Assembly (NCBI GenBank): GCA_029948255.1
Contig: JALIZF010001749.1
Location: 558,001 to 622,000 of the forward strand
Length of the DNA stretch: 64,000 nt
Direction: 5' to 3'
Source: Telmatactis stephensoni
Lineage: Eukaryota > Cnidaria > Anthozoa > Actiniaria > Isophelliidae
In this document: one piece after another, positions 23,411-34,900 of the stretch
Numbering within the stretch: position 1 is the first letter of the stretch
How the letters are laid out: each line of letters starts with the position of its first letter
Position numbers and translations under genes: made by a program
The notes under the pieces: generated by a model
What the model saw: only the letters and a program-made list of their open reading frames with translations
Told to the model about the DNA's origin: nothing
The model's database searches: none

Positions 23411-24832
23411 ACTAGACGCACACGTGCGTTCACTCGTGCCCCTGGAGCCCTTTTTAAGAGAGGCTCCAATGACCGGCCCCGTTCGTACTCTTCCCCGAGC
23501 CGTTTCACGCATTCTTCACCATTCCGGGAAATAGCTAACCGTAACATAACATTGAAAAAAAAATTCTTGATTAGTCAGTTTGTCTGTCAACATATTAGTG
23601 TTTGCTTTTGTCTTTCTATTATCATGCATGTGTATTAGATATCTCCAACATGCAAAAATATTAAGCAATTATTGGATGAGGTCGAGTAGGATATGGGGAA
23701 TTATTAAGGCCGAGGTTTGTGTTATCTGCCGAAGCCGAAGGCTGAGGCAGATAACACAAACCGAGGCCTTAATAATTGCCTATATCCTACGAGAAACGAA
23801 TTCAATAATTGTTTTATTATTTTTGAAAATAATTCTTTGTCAGTTGTGCTTTGTTGACAAGAATACATGTTGTTGTTGTTTTCCCGCTTTTGGCATGAAT
23901 CGCATAAATTAGCGTGACGTCATACCGCAAGCTAATTTTCCATATTCGAGAAAATTACGTCATAACTTCGAATAATGGTTTTCAACATTTTCATAACTCC
24001 AAATTTGGGCAGCTAGCCGGCGACTATGGTAATTTATCCGGTGGCTCTTAGCCAATCAAAACTCTTGAATTATTTTCAAAATATAATAAACCAGTTTATT
24101 CAACTTCTTATTTCACTATATATCTCAATTGTTTGCTGTAAAGACTTCTACAACGGTATATTTGACACAATAACAAATCGTGTATTTTTTCGTTCATGTT
24201 TCGGATGTTTTATATATGAATAAAAGACGTTACGTGACCAAACGCGAAATACAAGGTCAATGGAATCTAGTTTCATGCCATTCCGATATTAAATTAAAAT
24301 TCAGTACAAAAACCTCTCAAGATCTCTTGAATGCTTGAATGAGGAATATAATTGACTTGCTTCTATGCATGTTCGTTTAGCAACATGTAGGATGAGAAAT
24401 TCGTAGTTTTCCAGCTCATAGGAAATAGTCTTTATCGCGAGCCGCTTCCTTTCAAGTACTCCATTTAGAGTTCGATATTTGGTCAAAGTATTGGAGATGA
24501 AGCTCAAAATAACAGCCCATTCTGAAGCTTTAATAAGTATATAGGTATATCTCGAGTTAAAAGCTCCAAATTACATTGTGCTACTGCAGGAAAAGCCTGT
24601 CCATGAAAGCTATTTTCTTTGTAGTCGGCCATCTTGCATTCCTAAAGTTCCTCGCTGGCGTTCACTACGGAGGTGACGAATGAAGGGCATTGTTTTTTAC
24701 GTTCTTAACCAATCAGGGGTGTAACACGTGACCGATTGCGCAAGAATGCTGCATTCTCGAGACGAAAACAGGAAAAAAAACATGTGCAGTTTATAACTCG
24801 TTCCCGGCCTAAAGGCCTGGGCACGAGTAATA
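23411..24832. mobile_element. ACTAGACGCAC-family element, copy 1
   Basis: It begins ACTAGACGCACACGTGCGT and ends in a hairpin-prone GGCCTAAAGGCCTGGGCACGAGTAAT. Large parts (5' 130 bases, 23569-23655, 24092-24155, 24301-24600) are shared with the copy at 59632-61432. It holds its own palindromic insertion at 23686-23790 and a 68-codon antisense frame (24301-24507). Confidence 0.7.
23686..23790. mobile_element. Palindromic MITE, 105 bp
   Basis: GTAGGATATGGGGAATTATT at the left pairs with its near-complement ending ATATCCTAC at the right. The centre (GTTTGTGTTATCTGCCGAAG) is also palindromic, so the whole stretch folds on itself. Confidence 0.7.
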
Positions 24833-25180
24833 AAGCTTTTTCAATAAATACGAGTCAGTTTTTTTCTTACTTGAGAGTAAAATTGTCAATTGTCTCTCTG
24901 GCGTAATTTGATTGACGTCCGTCTCAATGCAGTCTCAATGCTTGTTTTCAAAAGAGACTTTGAACTTTACAGGTCGCACTTCAACGATAACGGTTGTAAA
25001 ACGAGACTGCCTGAAAATAGAGGTGACAACCGGGTTAAGGAGGATAATTAGTAATGAAACTACTAAGTTAGCAGATTCAATACTTTCAGAGCCTTTTCAA
25101 GACCCAGCCGTCTTTGACAAGAATTACTACCCGAACAACTTGCCTTGTTATAACAAAGCAAAGCTGCAAGCCATGTAGGA

Positions 25181-26212
25181 TCTACAGCAAGCATTCTACA
25201 CATGCGTATTTGAGTTCGAAATGTTATTTGCTAAGATGAAAGTGATTTTGGCAGTTTTGTTGAGGGTCTGATTGTCAGTAATTATATTTGATCAGATCAT
25301 CACTTCTGCGCCAGCATTTTTAGGTATTTTGCAAGTAGCTCAGTTCGTTCTACCGAATAATGCTGTAAACGACACTAGAGAAAAACGTTTGCGCATGCGC
25401 GCGTACATATTACGATGTTTTCTTAAGAAATATGCGAGTTTTAAATGAAATGCTCGTATTCTCGGTGTATACCTAATTAAAATTTCTCTTGTACTCTTTT
25501 TTGAGACAAAGGTATTATTGCAGGCATTATATGAATACTAGCCATAAGTTTTGACATTTTGTGAAAACCATTGTTGAAGGGAAGTGTAAAAATGACGTGC
25601 TACGAGCATGCGCAGACGTTTTTCACTAATTTCGCTGTGAGCAGTAATTACCTAATACAGAATGCGGTCAGCTTTAAACTCAGTTATATCAATCCTTGGT
25701 CGAGGTCTTGAAGGAAGGTCTTGATCACTAATCACACTTCAAACTTTCCGTCAATTCACGAATCACGCATATTTTAAATCTGGCTTACTTTCACGAATCA
25801 CGCACTCAACTCGAGTCAAATCACGGATCACAAAAAACCTTTCCAGCCCCTGTTAGATGTTTATGTGTGTGATAGCAACGTGCTGTTTCCTTTTTCTAAG
25901 AAAAAGTTTTTTTCTGCAGGATTCAAATTTTACTCGTTGATTGGGGAAATCATCGTAACCTCACAATTAATTTACAGCAGAACTTTGCCATTTTAAGTTC
26001 AAAGTTCTTAAAAAGGTTTTCCAGAAATGATGCGATAAGCGGTGGCTTGAGCCAGTCAAAAGTACGTTGTCATTGAATGCTCAATCAAAACAGTACCAAG
26101 TGTGATAATTAGACGACAAAAGATGTGTGAGAGTTTGTAAAGTATTTGGGTGTTATTGTCATATGGAAAGTGAAAGATTACGTAGCATAAAGGTGTTAAG
26201 ACTACGTCTACA
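25181..26212. other. Intergenic DNA
   Basis: No gene recognised. 25690-25850 resembles 19700-19800 in wording around TCACGAATCACGCA, suggesting a dispersed low-copy repeat. Confidence 0.35.
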
Positions 26213-26330
26213 CAAAGGGCCTGTTTACATGGAGATAGGGTCACCCTCCTAGGAGGTTCATCCTCTATTGTTTTTCGTGGTTGTGTTTACATGTCAGGTA
26301 GGGTCACCCTATCGACTAGTAGACAAGGCG
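26213..26330. mobile_element. MITE fragment with GGGCCTGTTTACATG end
   Basis: GGGCCTGTTTACATGGAGATAG followed by repeated TAGGGTCACCC motifs resembles the GGGCCCGTTCACATGATAG end of the element at 41501-41919. Only one end is visible. Confidence 0.5.
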
Positions 26331-26334
26331 CATT

Positions 26335-26575
26335 TTCGAAAAATCAGATACCTGGAGGCATTTTGGGGTAGAGGCTGGTAACATAACTATTCTAAACCAA
26401 CTTTTCATGCTGAAACTTAAAAACAATGGCCATAGCTGTAAAGAGCACATTAAAATCAGTAAAACTGTGAAGTTTGAAGGATATAAGTTGAAAAATCAAG
26501 GAGATACGAATTTTCAAAAAACGAAATTTTGTATGAAAACACTTACAGTTATGCAAGAGATACAAGCAAAATAAC
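26335..26575. repeat. Dispersed repeat shared with 51705-52050
   Basis: GGCATTTTGGGGTAGAGGCT and the following CAAGGAGATACGAATTTTCA block occur here and again at 51709-52045, where part is also inverted (52050-52150). Probably internal sequence of a transposon family. Confidence 0.65.
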
Positions 26576-27239
26576 TCTTGTTTTCTTTTCCCTGGTAAAA
26601 AGAAGCAATAAAGATAATAAAGGTAAAAGAACAAATAATTTTACAAACACGTGAGCGAAAACATTCTTTTTTGTTGGCACGAAATATGACTATTTTTTAC
26701 GTACGTACTTGTTCTCGAAAAAAGTAGCTTCATTTCGTTGGAACTGACTTGACATCAAATTGAAGCACCGCCGAAACCTTCGCACTTGTTGATGAACAAA
26801 ACAAAAGAATAATGATTCATAATGATGTTAGTGTTAAGTGTTGTTAGCGTTTTGAGCGAAGCTCTGTTGTGCATGTAAAAAAAACCCAAAAGCTTTTGTT
26901 AAAGGGATTAATGTCTGGCAATAACTTTCGAAAGGCTGCTAAATCGGAAAACTCATAACAGCATGGCATTATGTGTGCGCATGCGCTGCCCGAACGCGGG
27001 AAGACAAGGCAAGCGTTTCTGTAGTGACTTGTTTACTAAATGAAGTTCGTCTTTCCCGTCGTGTTTACCGCTTATTTGGGTAAGATGATACACAGAGATT
27101 GTTTTTTATCAATTTATTGAGCTGTAAATTTTGATAAATGGAATAATAGAAGAGTTTTTCAGTCAATAAACCAGTCTAAAACCACTTGAACTTTCATCTA
27201 TGAAGCAAGTATTGAAAGCAAATATGGCGGACAACACTT

Positions 27240-28310
27240 CAACCTATATTGTATGGAATGCTGCACCCTCGTGGTGATGTAGAACGTCTCTACTTACCTA
27301 GAGAGTGTGGTGGGCGAGGATTGATTGGTGTGGAGGAATGTGTCAAGTTAGAAGAATTGGGACTAGCATATTATGTGCAGAATAGTAAAGAGCCACTCCT
27401 ATCAGCAGTGAGAAAAGAAGGTATAATAAGCAATGAAGAAGTAGATCAACCTAAGAAAACTAAAGAAAATCTGAGAAAGGTAAGATTAGATACTTGGAAA
27501 AGTAAGCCATTGCATGGACAAATTCTACGACAAACAGAGGAAATAAGGGACAATGCATCTTGGGATTGGTTGAGAAAAGGTGATCTGAAAAAAGAAACAG
27601 AAGGGCTCATTATGGCCGCTCAAGATCAGGCTTTGCGAACAAATGCAATTAAGTGTAATATCGAAAATAGCTCTGCATCACCACTATGCCGGATGTGTGG
27701 TGGTAAGGAAGAAACCGTCAATCATCTTATTTGTGAATGTAGTACGCTAGCACAGACAGAGTACAAAAAGCGTCATGATAATGTTGCCAGGATCGTTCAC
27801 TGGAATTTATCAAAAATAAATGGGTTTCCACTTATGGAGAAGTGGTATGAACATAAACCGGAAAGGGTTATTGAAGAAAAAGGAAAGAAGCTGCTGTGGG
27901 ACTTTACCATCCAGACAGATCGTGAAATACCAGCCAGAAGACCAGACATTGTCTTTCTCGACAGACAATCAAACAAGTGCTTTATTATTGATATTGCCGT
28001 GCCAGGAGATTCAAGAATTGTTGAAAAAGAGCTGAAGGAAGACTTTGGAATGTCAGGGCACAGGTCATCCCTGTTGTTGTAAGAGCACTGGGAATGGTGA
28101 CAAAAAACCTTGAAAACTACCTCAAGACTATCGGAGTAACAATAAGGACTAAACTGTTACAGAAAGCTGCTTTGCTTGGCACAGCAAGGATTTTAAGGAA
28201 AGTACTCGAAGCCTAAGGCAGTATAGGTTATAGCTTGCCTTCGAGGAAGATAAAACACCAGTTTCGACCTACTGTGATAATTTCATAATAATAATAAGAA
28301 GAAGAAGAAG
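27240..28310 (+). pseudogene. 5'-truncated LINE ORF2 C-terminus with R2/R4-type endonuclease-like region
   Basis: Open from 27249 to 28082, then frameshifted, with the C-terminus continuing in another frame to the TAA at 28216-28218 (TIRTKLLQKAALLGTARIL). The order is: RT thumb-like start (PRECGGRGLI), a linker rich in Lys/Trp, a zinc-knuckle-like CRMCGGKEETVNHLICEC, then a PD-(D/E)xK-like RRPDIVF ... IIDIAVPGD stretch. This matches non-LTR elements that place a restriction-like endonuclease after the RT. A small deletion near 28046 removed part of the C-terminus and shifted the frame. It ends in an ATA/AAG simple-repeat tail (28285-28315), typical of a LINE 3' end. The RT catalytic core is absent, so this copy is dead. 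Confidence 0.8.
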
Positions 28311-29362
28311 AAGAACATTTAAAACATTGACTTGATGGAATATGAATGAATTTAATGTAGTTGCAATAATTTTGTTGTATCACAACAAAAGAAAACAATT
28401 TGTGCAGAGTCTATTATTGTCTATTAGCTTAGGAACTATTTCACAGTCCAATGAAAATCACTCTAATAAATTATTTGAAAAAATAAAAGATGATATACGA
28501 TATAAGTCATTTATTCATCTTTTTTTCTACACTACGACAAGACTATGTTAAAGACTGTAACAAATTCTTATAATTTCGTTTATTCAACAATTTTTTCTCA
28601 CCTTATTGAAACTCACAACAGAACATTCTTTTAGAAGTTCATCACAGATATTCAAGCGGGGGCAGATTTAGTGAGAACTATTACTAGTCTTAAAGAAATG
28701 CAACACTACCCTAAAAGACTATAAAGGCATGACATTTTGAGCGTCATGCCCAGGTCGCTCAAATTTCATATCAATCAATATTTGGCTATTTACCAGGATG
28801 CTTAGCGAGCTCGCGAGACATAAAATCAGGGCCGCAGGGCATGCATGTGTCATGCCCAGAGCGCATGTTTGCGGAATCGGGGTCGCTAAGCAACATTGAA
28901 AACTCACACGACAAGATAAAAACCAAAAATGTCAGAAAAAGACAAGTATACACGTTGGCTCTTCATGGAAAATGGTATATTTGGATCTTCTAGCAAGTTT
29001 TCCTGTCAACTACAAGAATTGTTGGATCTCAAAACAGTTCTTTCGAGTGACTCACTATTTGAAATGGTCTGATTCAGTCTGTCAGCCCAAAGAAACGGCT
29101 TCAAAAACAAAACTTTCCATTGTCGCTCGATCGCTGGCCATGGGTGAAGGCAAAAATCTCTCATAGAAGACAAAAGCAGCTTGATTGAGTTTTGCTGTGT
29201 AAAGACAGACGTCAAAAATTGGTGTCTTCTAGTGTCTTCTAGCCGTTTTCTTTGCCAAAAATGAGAAATGACGTGCTCACGTATCCAAGCTACGTGAGTG
29301 ACCTGATCTTTCGTCAGCCGAAGAAACCGTTGGTTTTGCTTACTTTTCGTGAATCTGGTTAG
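28311..29362. other. Intergenic DNA
   Basis: No firm gene. A plus-strand ATG at 28929 opens 47 codons (start MSEKDKYTRWLFMENG) that could be an upstream exon of the weak candidate that follows, but no donor at its end is convincing. Confidence 0.3.
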
Positions 29363-30253
29363 TCTGTGACTCCTTTTGCCGTTTATTACCACAGTAAGTA
29401 CAACAATTTAATGTTTTTGGATGTTTTGATTGTTTTCACTATATAATCTGTAAGTAATTTAAGTTTATTTATCTGCCGTCTTCACTGTTTGCTACAGATA
29501 CAAAAGATAACACACAAGAAGACCGAAAGCTTGGGTTCTTGTTCATAATGTAAGTACAAACAGGTTATGAAAAATACTAGTTTTATAATCTTTCACTTTT
29601 CGATTTTGTCTTCCCTTAAAAAATGATTTCTATCTTGAATCTTAGTTCATTAGAAAGCTAAAATTGCATTTAGGAGCTAGAGCTACTTTATATTCCTTAA
29701 GTACAGAGCAATCACTGCCTTTTACAAACGTAAATGCCTGCCATTAGTAATAATTAGCCAGTTTGAAATGGAATTGTGCACATCAAAAGCACATGAAAAG
29801 CAAACAGCGACAAGAACCCTCGAATAAGACTCATTTTAAATCCAAATGATAGCAGCATTTGTTCTTGAATGACTTTTCCATTTCTTTAATTGTTTTACCA
29901 ATAAAGTAAAAAATATTTCAAAACAATTCAAACGTCTATTTCTTTCCATCTCACTTTTAAGAGAGATGTTTGGTAGTTTTAATTTAGTTTCATTTGACAT
30001 TTTAAAGGGAGGTGTAAATGAAGAGAGGATTTGATTTTTTAAATTAAAATTTCATAATTGTATTATATTTTAATTTCATATGTAGTAATTGAAGATAAAA
30101 TTCATCAGTTATTTACACTTTTAATTTTAAAGAGAGATGTAAAGAAGAGAGGATCTGCATGATAGATTTAAAGTACTGTACCTCATCTAAATATTATTTT
30201 GTTTAAATTTCAGGTATGGCCAAAACTTTGCATTTGAAAAACTTGGAAGTTAA
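29363..30253 (+). CDS. Weak candidate: last three exons of an unknown plus-strand gene
   Basis: Three short segments have good splice signals and matching phase: 29363-29393 (T-rich tract then AG; ends ACA/GTAAGT), 29498-29549 (TTTGCTACAG before, AAT/GTAAGTAC after) and 30214-30253 (AAATTTCAG before, TAA stop). Joined, they read SVTPFAVYYHNTKDNTQED and then RKLGFLFIMYGQNFAFEKLG plus one residue. No domain is recognised and no start exon is linked, so chance agreement in AT-rich DNA is possible. Confidence 0.3.
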
Positions 30254-31962
30254 CTGTTGGACAAGAAGGCTTATTAAGACTTTTAAAGTACCAATGTTTC
30301 CAAAAAGATCTAATCAAAGTTTTTTACTTTTTCATTATTTAAACTAATTAGTTGACACTGTCTGAAATGTTTTGAGGAAGAGGAAATTTTTTTCTTTTAA
30401 CAGAAAATCATCTTATAAAAAATGTGAAAAGGAAAATACACAATGCATGGGTAATACCAATCAAAGACATTCTTGGTAATAGTTATAGCAATAAATTAAA
30501 CAAGCTTGTTTAAGTTTTTTCACAATGTCTTGCACTCTTTACACCTGTTAATCATTTTTCTGCTTTTAGAAATTATATTCAAATAATTATTGCATTTGAA
30601 TGACTATTCTTTCAACAAATGTTTTTATCAGATAACTTACCTGTTTAGTTTGGCTTTTTCTAAACTTTTTTGGCTAATAACATGCTGGGCATGTCCAAGT
30701 AGCTTGATCTGGGCATGTAAGTTTTGATTGCGTTGCATGATGGGATACATGCTGGGCATGAAATCTGACTTGCCTACCAGCTGGGCATGTCGGACATTTC
30801 ACTTCATTGTGGTTGCCAATTGACGTACAATTAGCATGGAAATATTGCGTGCATGCGGTTAAACATTTTTAAACTAACGCTGCTGCGTCTCTGTTGCGTT
30901 AGTATGCTTTCTTTTTCAATAGGCATGATGAAAAAAGGAAAATGCTAAATAAGTGCCCATTCAAGTAAATTAGGACCAGAAAATTTGCACATGTCAAGAA
31001 TTGTATACTACGTAGTTGAAAATGTTCTTTAGAGCACAAGATATAGTAAATGAAAGCATGCATTAATGGCTAGACGTCCAATAAACATTGAAATGGCTTG
31101 AACGTAGCTTGATAATGTCTTATAAACTTCTAAAGGACATGAAATTTCACAAAAATCATGCGCATATCATAAAAAATCTGAAAAATCGATTCAAAGTTTA
31201 CTTCCTAAGCCGTTCATATCATATATATATATATCATATATCATATATCATATATATACCGTATATATACATATCATAACTTACAACTGATGATGGGGAA
31301 AAAACTAACTAAACTAAAGCTAAACTAATCTAAATAATTCGTCCTGTGTCCGAATTTAGTGAACGAGTGAACGAGTGAAGGTAAATTCCGCAGAGGCAGG
31401 CTTGTTCGGCTTGTGAACAATATATTTCTATTTTAATTATTTTTAATTAATTAACACATTTATCATGTCACGGTACTACAGTTTGTTTATATAATGTTTT
31501 TAATTAACATAGTACATGCAACCCAATTACATCAAATTTCGTACCCATGCAAACTCCAAATGAATCTATCAATTGGCGAAGTTTCACCAGTTTCGTTCAA
31601 TTACGACCGATTCTAACATTTGGTCAATCTATCAAGACTGAGCTATCGTGTTCTGAATTGTCAAGCGGGATAAATCAAAATGGAAATCAAAAATCAATAT
31701 TTCTGGTTAGCATTCCTGCTTCTTTTGATTTGTAACTGTAGTCAGTGATTGAAAGTAATGAACGAACACGATGGGCAGCAGTCAGAACTGAGATTCAAAG
31801 GTAAGTTATGGGAAATTTGATCATATATTTATGAAATTTCAGTGAAAAACTTCGGAGACTGCTTGCCATAATTTCTACCATTGGGGTATTAAAATATAAG
31901 AATTGTACTCAATATAAAAGGATGGAAGAACTATACTGCAAGGAGTCCATGGATGGAATTCG
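30254..31962. other. Intergenic DNA downstream of the ACCS-like gene
   Basis: AT-rich, with an AT microsatellite at 31216-31262 (ATATCATATATCATAT units) and repeated CTGGGCATG words at 30680-30790. No gene seen. Confidence 0.4.
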
Positions 31963-34900
31963 TTAATTCTTGATTTGCTCTCTGCAAGCAGAAATGCCCT
32001 TGGAAAGTCTCTCCATAGCTGCAAGTGAAAAGGCCATTAAATTAGTAAGAAACAACACAAGACATAGAAGATTTTTATAAATGGCGGGCTCATTGTTTAC
32101 GAGAACGAGGCCAGAAAGGCCCAAATTCATTATGGATCAAGTGAGTCTAAGTATATCCTATAAAATGCACAGAAAACTTATTTCAAGAGGAAGAGGGTCG
32201 CATCATCTTTGATAGCAATAGGGGTGTCGCCACACTTATTTTCTGGTAACAAGGCCTTTGTGGCCTCGTTCTCATGTACTAGGCCACCATTTTTGAAAGT
32301 GGTCTATGACACTTGGCAATACAACATGGTGAGCTTCAGAGACATTACATCCATGCGTGTGTCCAGTATGACACTTATGTTTATATGGAGTGTACGTGGC
32401 TCGAGAGTTAGCAGACAAAAGTTACATTTCAGAGACAAAGGCCAGTTAAACAGAAGATGACTCTCACCTAATTTCAGGACATCTGGTTTTTGAGTGAAGA
32501 CGATGCGGAACCAGCCTGGCTCTTTAGAAGCAAAAGCATCGCCTGGCATTAGGTACAAATGATTGTCTATGAAGACATCAAACAACCTCCATTCGTCTTC
32601 GTGCGATTTGTGCTTTAGAAACTAGAAATTAACAAAAAAGAAAGATGAACGACGTAAATATTAAGCAGGCGATACCCTCGCTGGCAACGCAATTTTAGAT
32701 TTTGATGCACTGCGGCGTCTGTCATCACTGCGCAACATTCAATACGAGGCATCCAGTGTTTAAAATGCTGCAGTTAAAAATTCAAACTTTTGAACGCTTT
32801 GCAACCAAATTTTTGTTGCGAGAAGTCGTTGCTGCTATTGTTGCCAGACAATGCACTCGGCAATTTCTTTCTTTCAACAAAATCTTCAAAACTGAATTGC
32901 CAACGTAAGACTGAAAAATTCCATTGTATCAACATAGCGTCAACTCGCTCGCTCGTTTCTCGTTCTTATAAAGACGCCAAATATATATACGCAATAGTAT
33001 GCTCACCACCGAGAGTCGACGTAAGGACGATGTAGGTTCCGATATGCATTGATTGGGTTTACTGAAGCACACAGAGCGATCTCCACTATCAGCAAATGCC
33101 ATCAGCTATCCAAATTCAATGCAATTTCGCCATTTTACGATCGAACATTGTTTGTGTGCAAAATAATTTTCAAGCTAAGACTATAAATGGTTTCAGTTCT
33201 TAGGATGTTTATATGAAGGTGAGCTGACCTATTTTAAATGTTCCAACAAAAGAAAACAAAAGAGTTATCCCAACTACCACAACTCGTCTTGATATAATCT
33301 GGGTCTGCGTTCAATTAATGACACTATTAGTACTTACCTTGCGAAAGTCAGCCCAGACAAAAAATCCTGCAACAGCTTCAACGAACGGAATGTTACACTT
33401 TCGTAAAGTTTCACTAACAGTAGCGTAATTTTCACGTAGACGTTTGTGATTGGTGGGAAGATATACGTTATTAACCCAATCTGTTGACCAAAAGAAAAAA
33501 AATTGACTTCAATAGACCTCTTTAGATTCGTTGTTTGTTTACCCATTTCAGACCACGTGATGCCACTCTTGGGAATTAATTCTTTCTTATGTTAATAGGT
33601 TAACATTTTCATAATAAAAGAACAATTCCCAAGAGAATGCCACGTGATCTGAAATGGGCAATTTGCATACGAAGCTAAAGAGGTCTATTTGGAGTTGTCA
33701 GCAGTCTTACAATTAAAACTTTAAACAACATTCTAACAGTTGCAGCTAAAATCGTTGAGTCGCTGTTGTAGCTTCAGTTGTCAAGTGTTAGGGACACTCA
33801 GTAGAGACTTTTTCTTGGCTTCTTTAATCGATATATTTCCTGGACTCTAAGTCAATTCTACAACAACTTTCTGCATCTGAATCTTCTAGTTACAATGCAC
33901 CCCTTTTATAGGGACTTGTTGGAAAATCTAATTAACTGACAACCTGTCAAAATTATTCGATATTAACTAGGAAATTTCTAGGGGCTTGAGACTAAATGTA
34001 TCAAAAATCAGTTGTTGTACGATTAAAATACAATTTACAAGAAAGCGCTTGGTTATGAAAGGTCAACTGGTACATCGGTTTAAAAGGTTTTAGGCGCTGT
34101 TAAAGTACCGATTAACTTTAATAAACTACAGGGGAAGGCGTCGTAAAAGCAAGGGGACACGAGTCGTAGGAGCCAGGAACACGTGCAGGCCAAACCAACA
34201 AGGTTATGTAAGACGAAGGTTGGTCAAGGTCAGTACGTGCTGGTATGTAGATCGTACGACAATCATATGACTCGCCAGTCCAGATTTCCCTTCGAGACCA
34301 ACGCGGGCTTGTAATCCGTACTTTGCACATGCGCGCACAACCGTTAATAATTATCAAAACGATTCCGTAATAAAAATAGATTCAAAATAACCTCAAAATA
34401 ATTGTGCTGATTTGTGTCCCATAACACAAGCATCACTGTGCAAATTTAGACTCAAATACAGCCAATAGCTGCCTAAAATATTTGTAAGCCAAAGACGATT
34501 GGTGAGTAAAAAAAACAACAAGCAATCAAACAACCAAGCAACCAAGTAACCAAGCAACCAAGCAACCAAGCAACCAAGCAACCAAAACAAACTCTTTCTT
34601 AAGTGATGACACAGTGATTGATTAATTTCTAATTTCCACTTTTCTCTATGTGTGTTAAGCCTGGAAGGTGGCTTATTAAAATAACGTACATTTTGCCTGG
34701 TTTTGTGATACCTTATTTCCCATACTTCAAGGCTGAGTACAACTGGACATTTGCACGATGCGTCATTTGACTACAACCAGAAGGATTTACGATTTTATTC
34801 AGATTTTTTTTCCCTCACAAGGTGTACAAAAAACAAGCACTTAATATTTTACCAAAAAAGGAAAATTGGTACAGCTTTCTGGTAGTTGTTGTATATGATG

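Larger units (their letters stand above)
22735..25180. repeat. Inverted duplication around a transposon copy
   Basis: About 165 bases at 23058-23222 are the reverse complement of 24834-24999 (TTGAAGTGCGACCTGTAAAG and its complement). 22735-22810 is a minus copy of the 3' end found at 24770-24832. The two arms give mirrored ORFs that start with the same 29 residues, which is why similar short ORFs appear on both strands. No coding function is claimed. Confidence 0.7.

Noticed and set aside
29006..29392. 128-codon minus-strand ORF
   Set aside because: No ATG at its start, no recognisable domain, and it overlaps splice-like signals of the other strand.
34118..34357. 79-codon minus ORF as a missing ACCS-like exon
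   Set aside because: Its translation does not fit the family, and the needed exons were found at 36506-36616 and 34951-34981 with matching phase.
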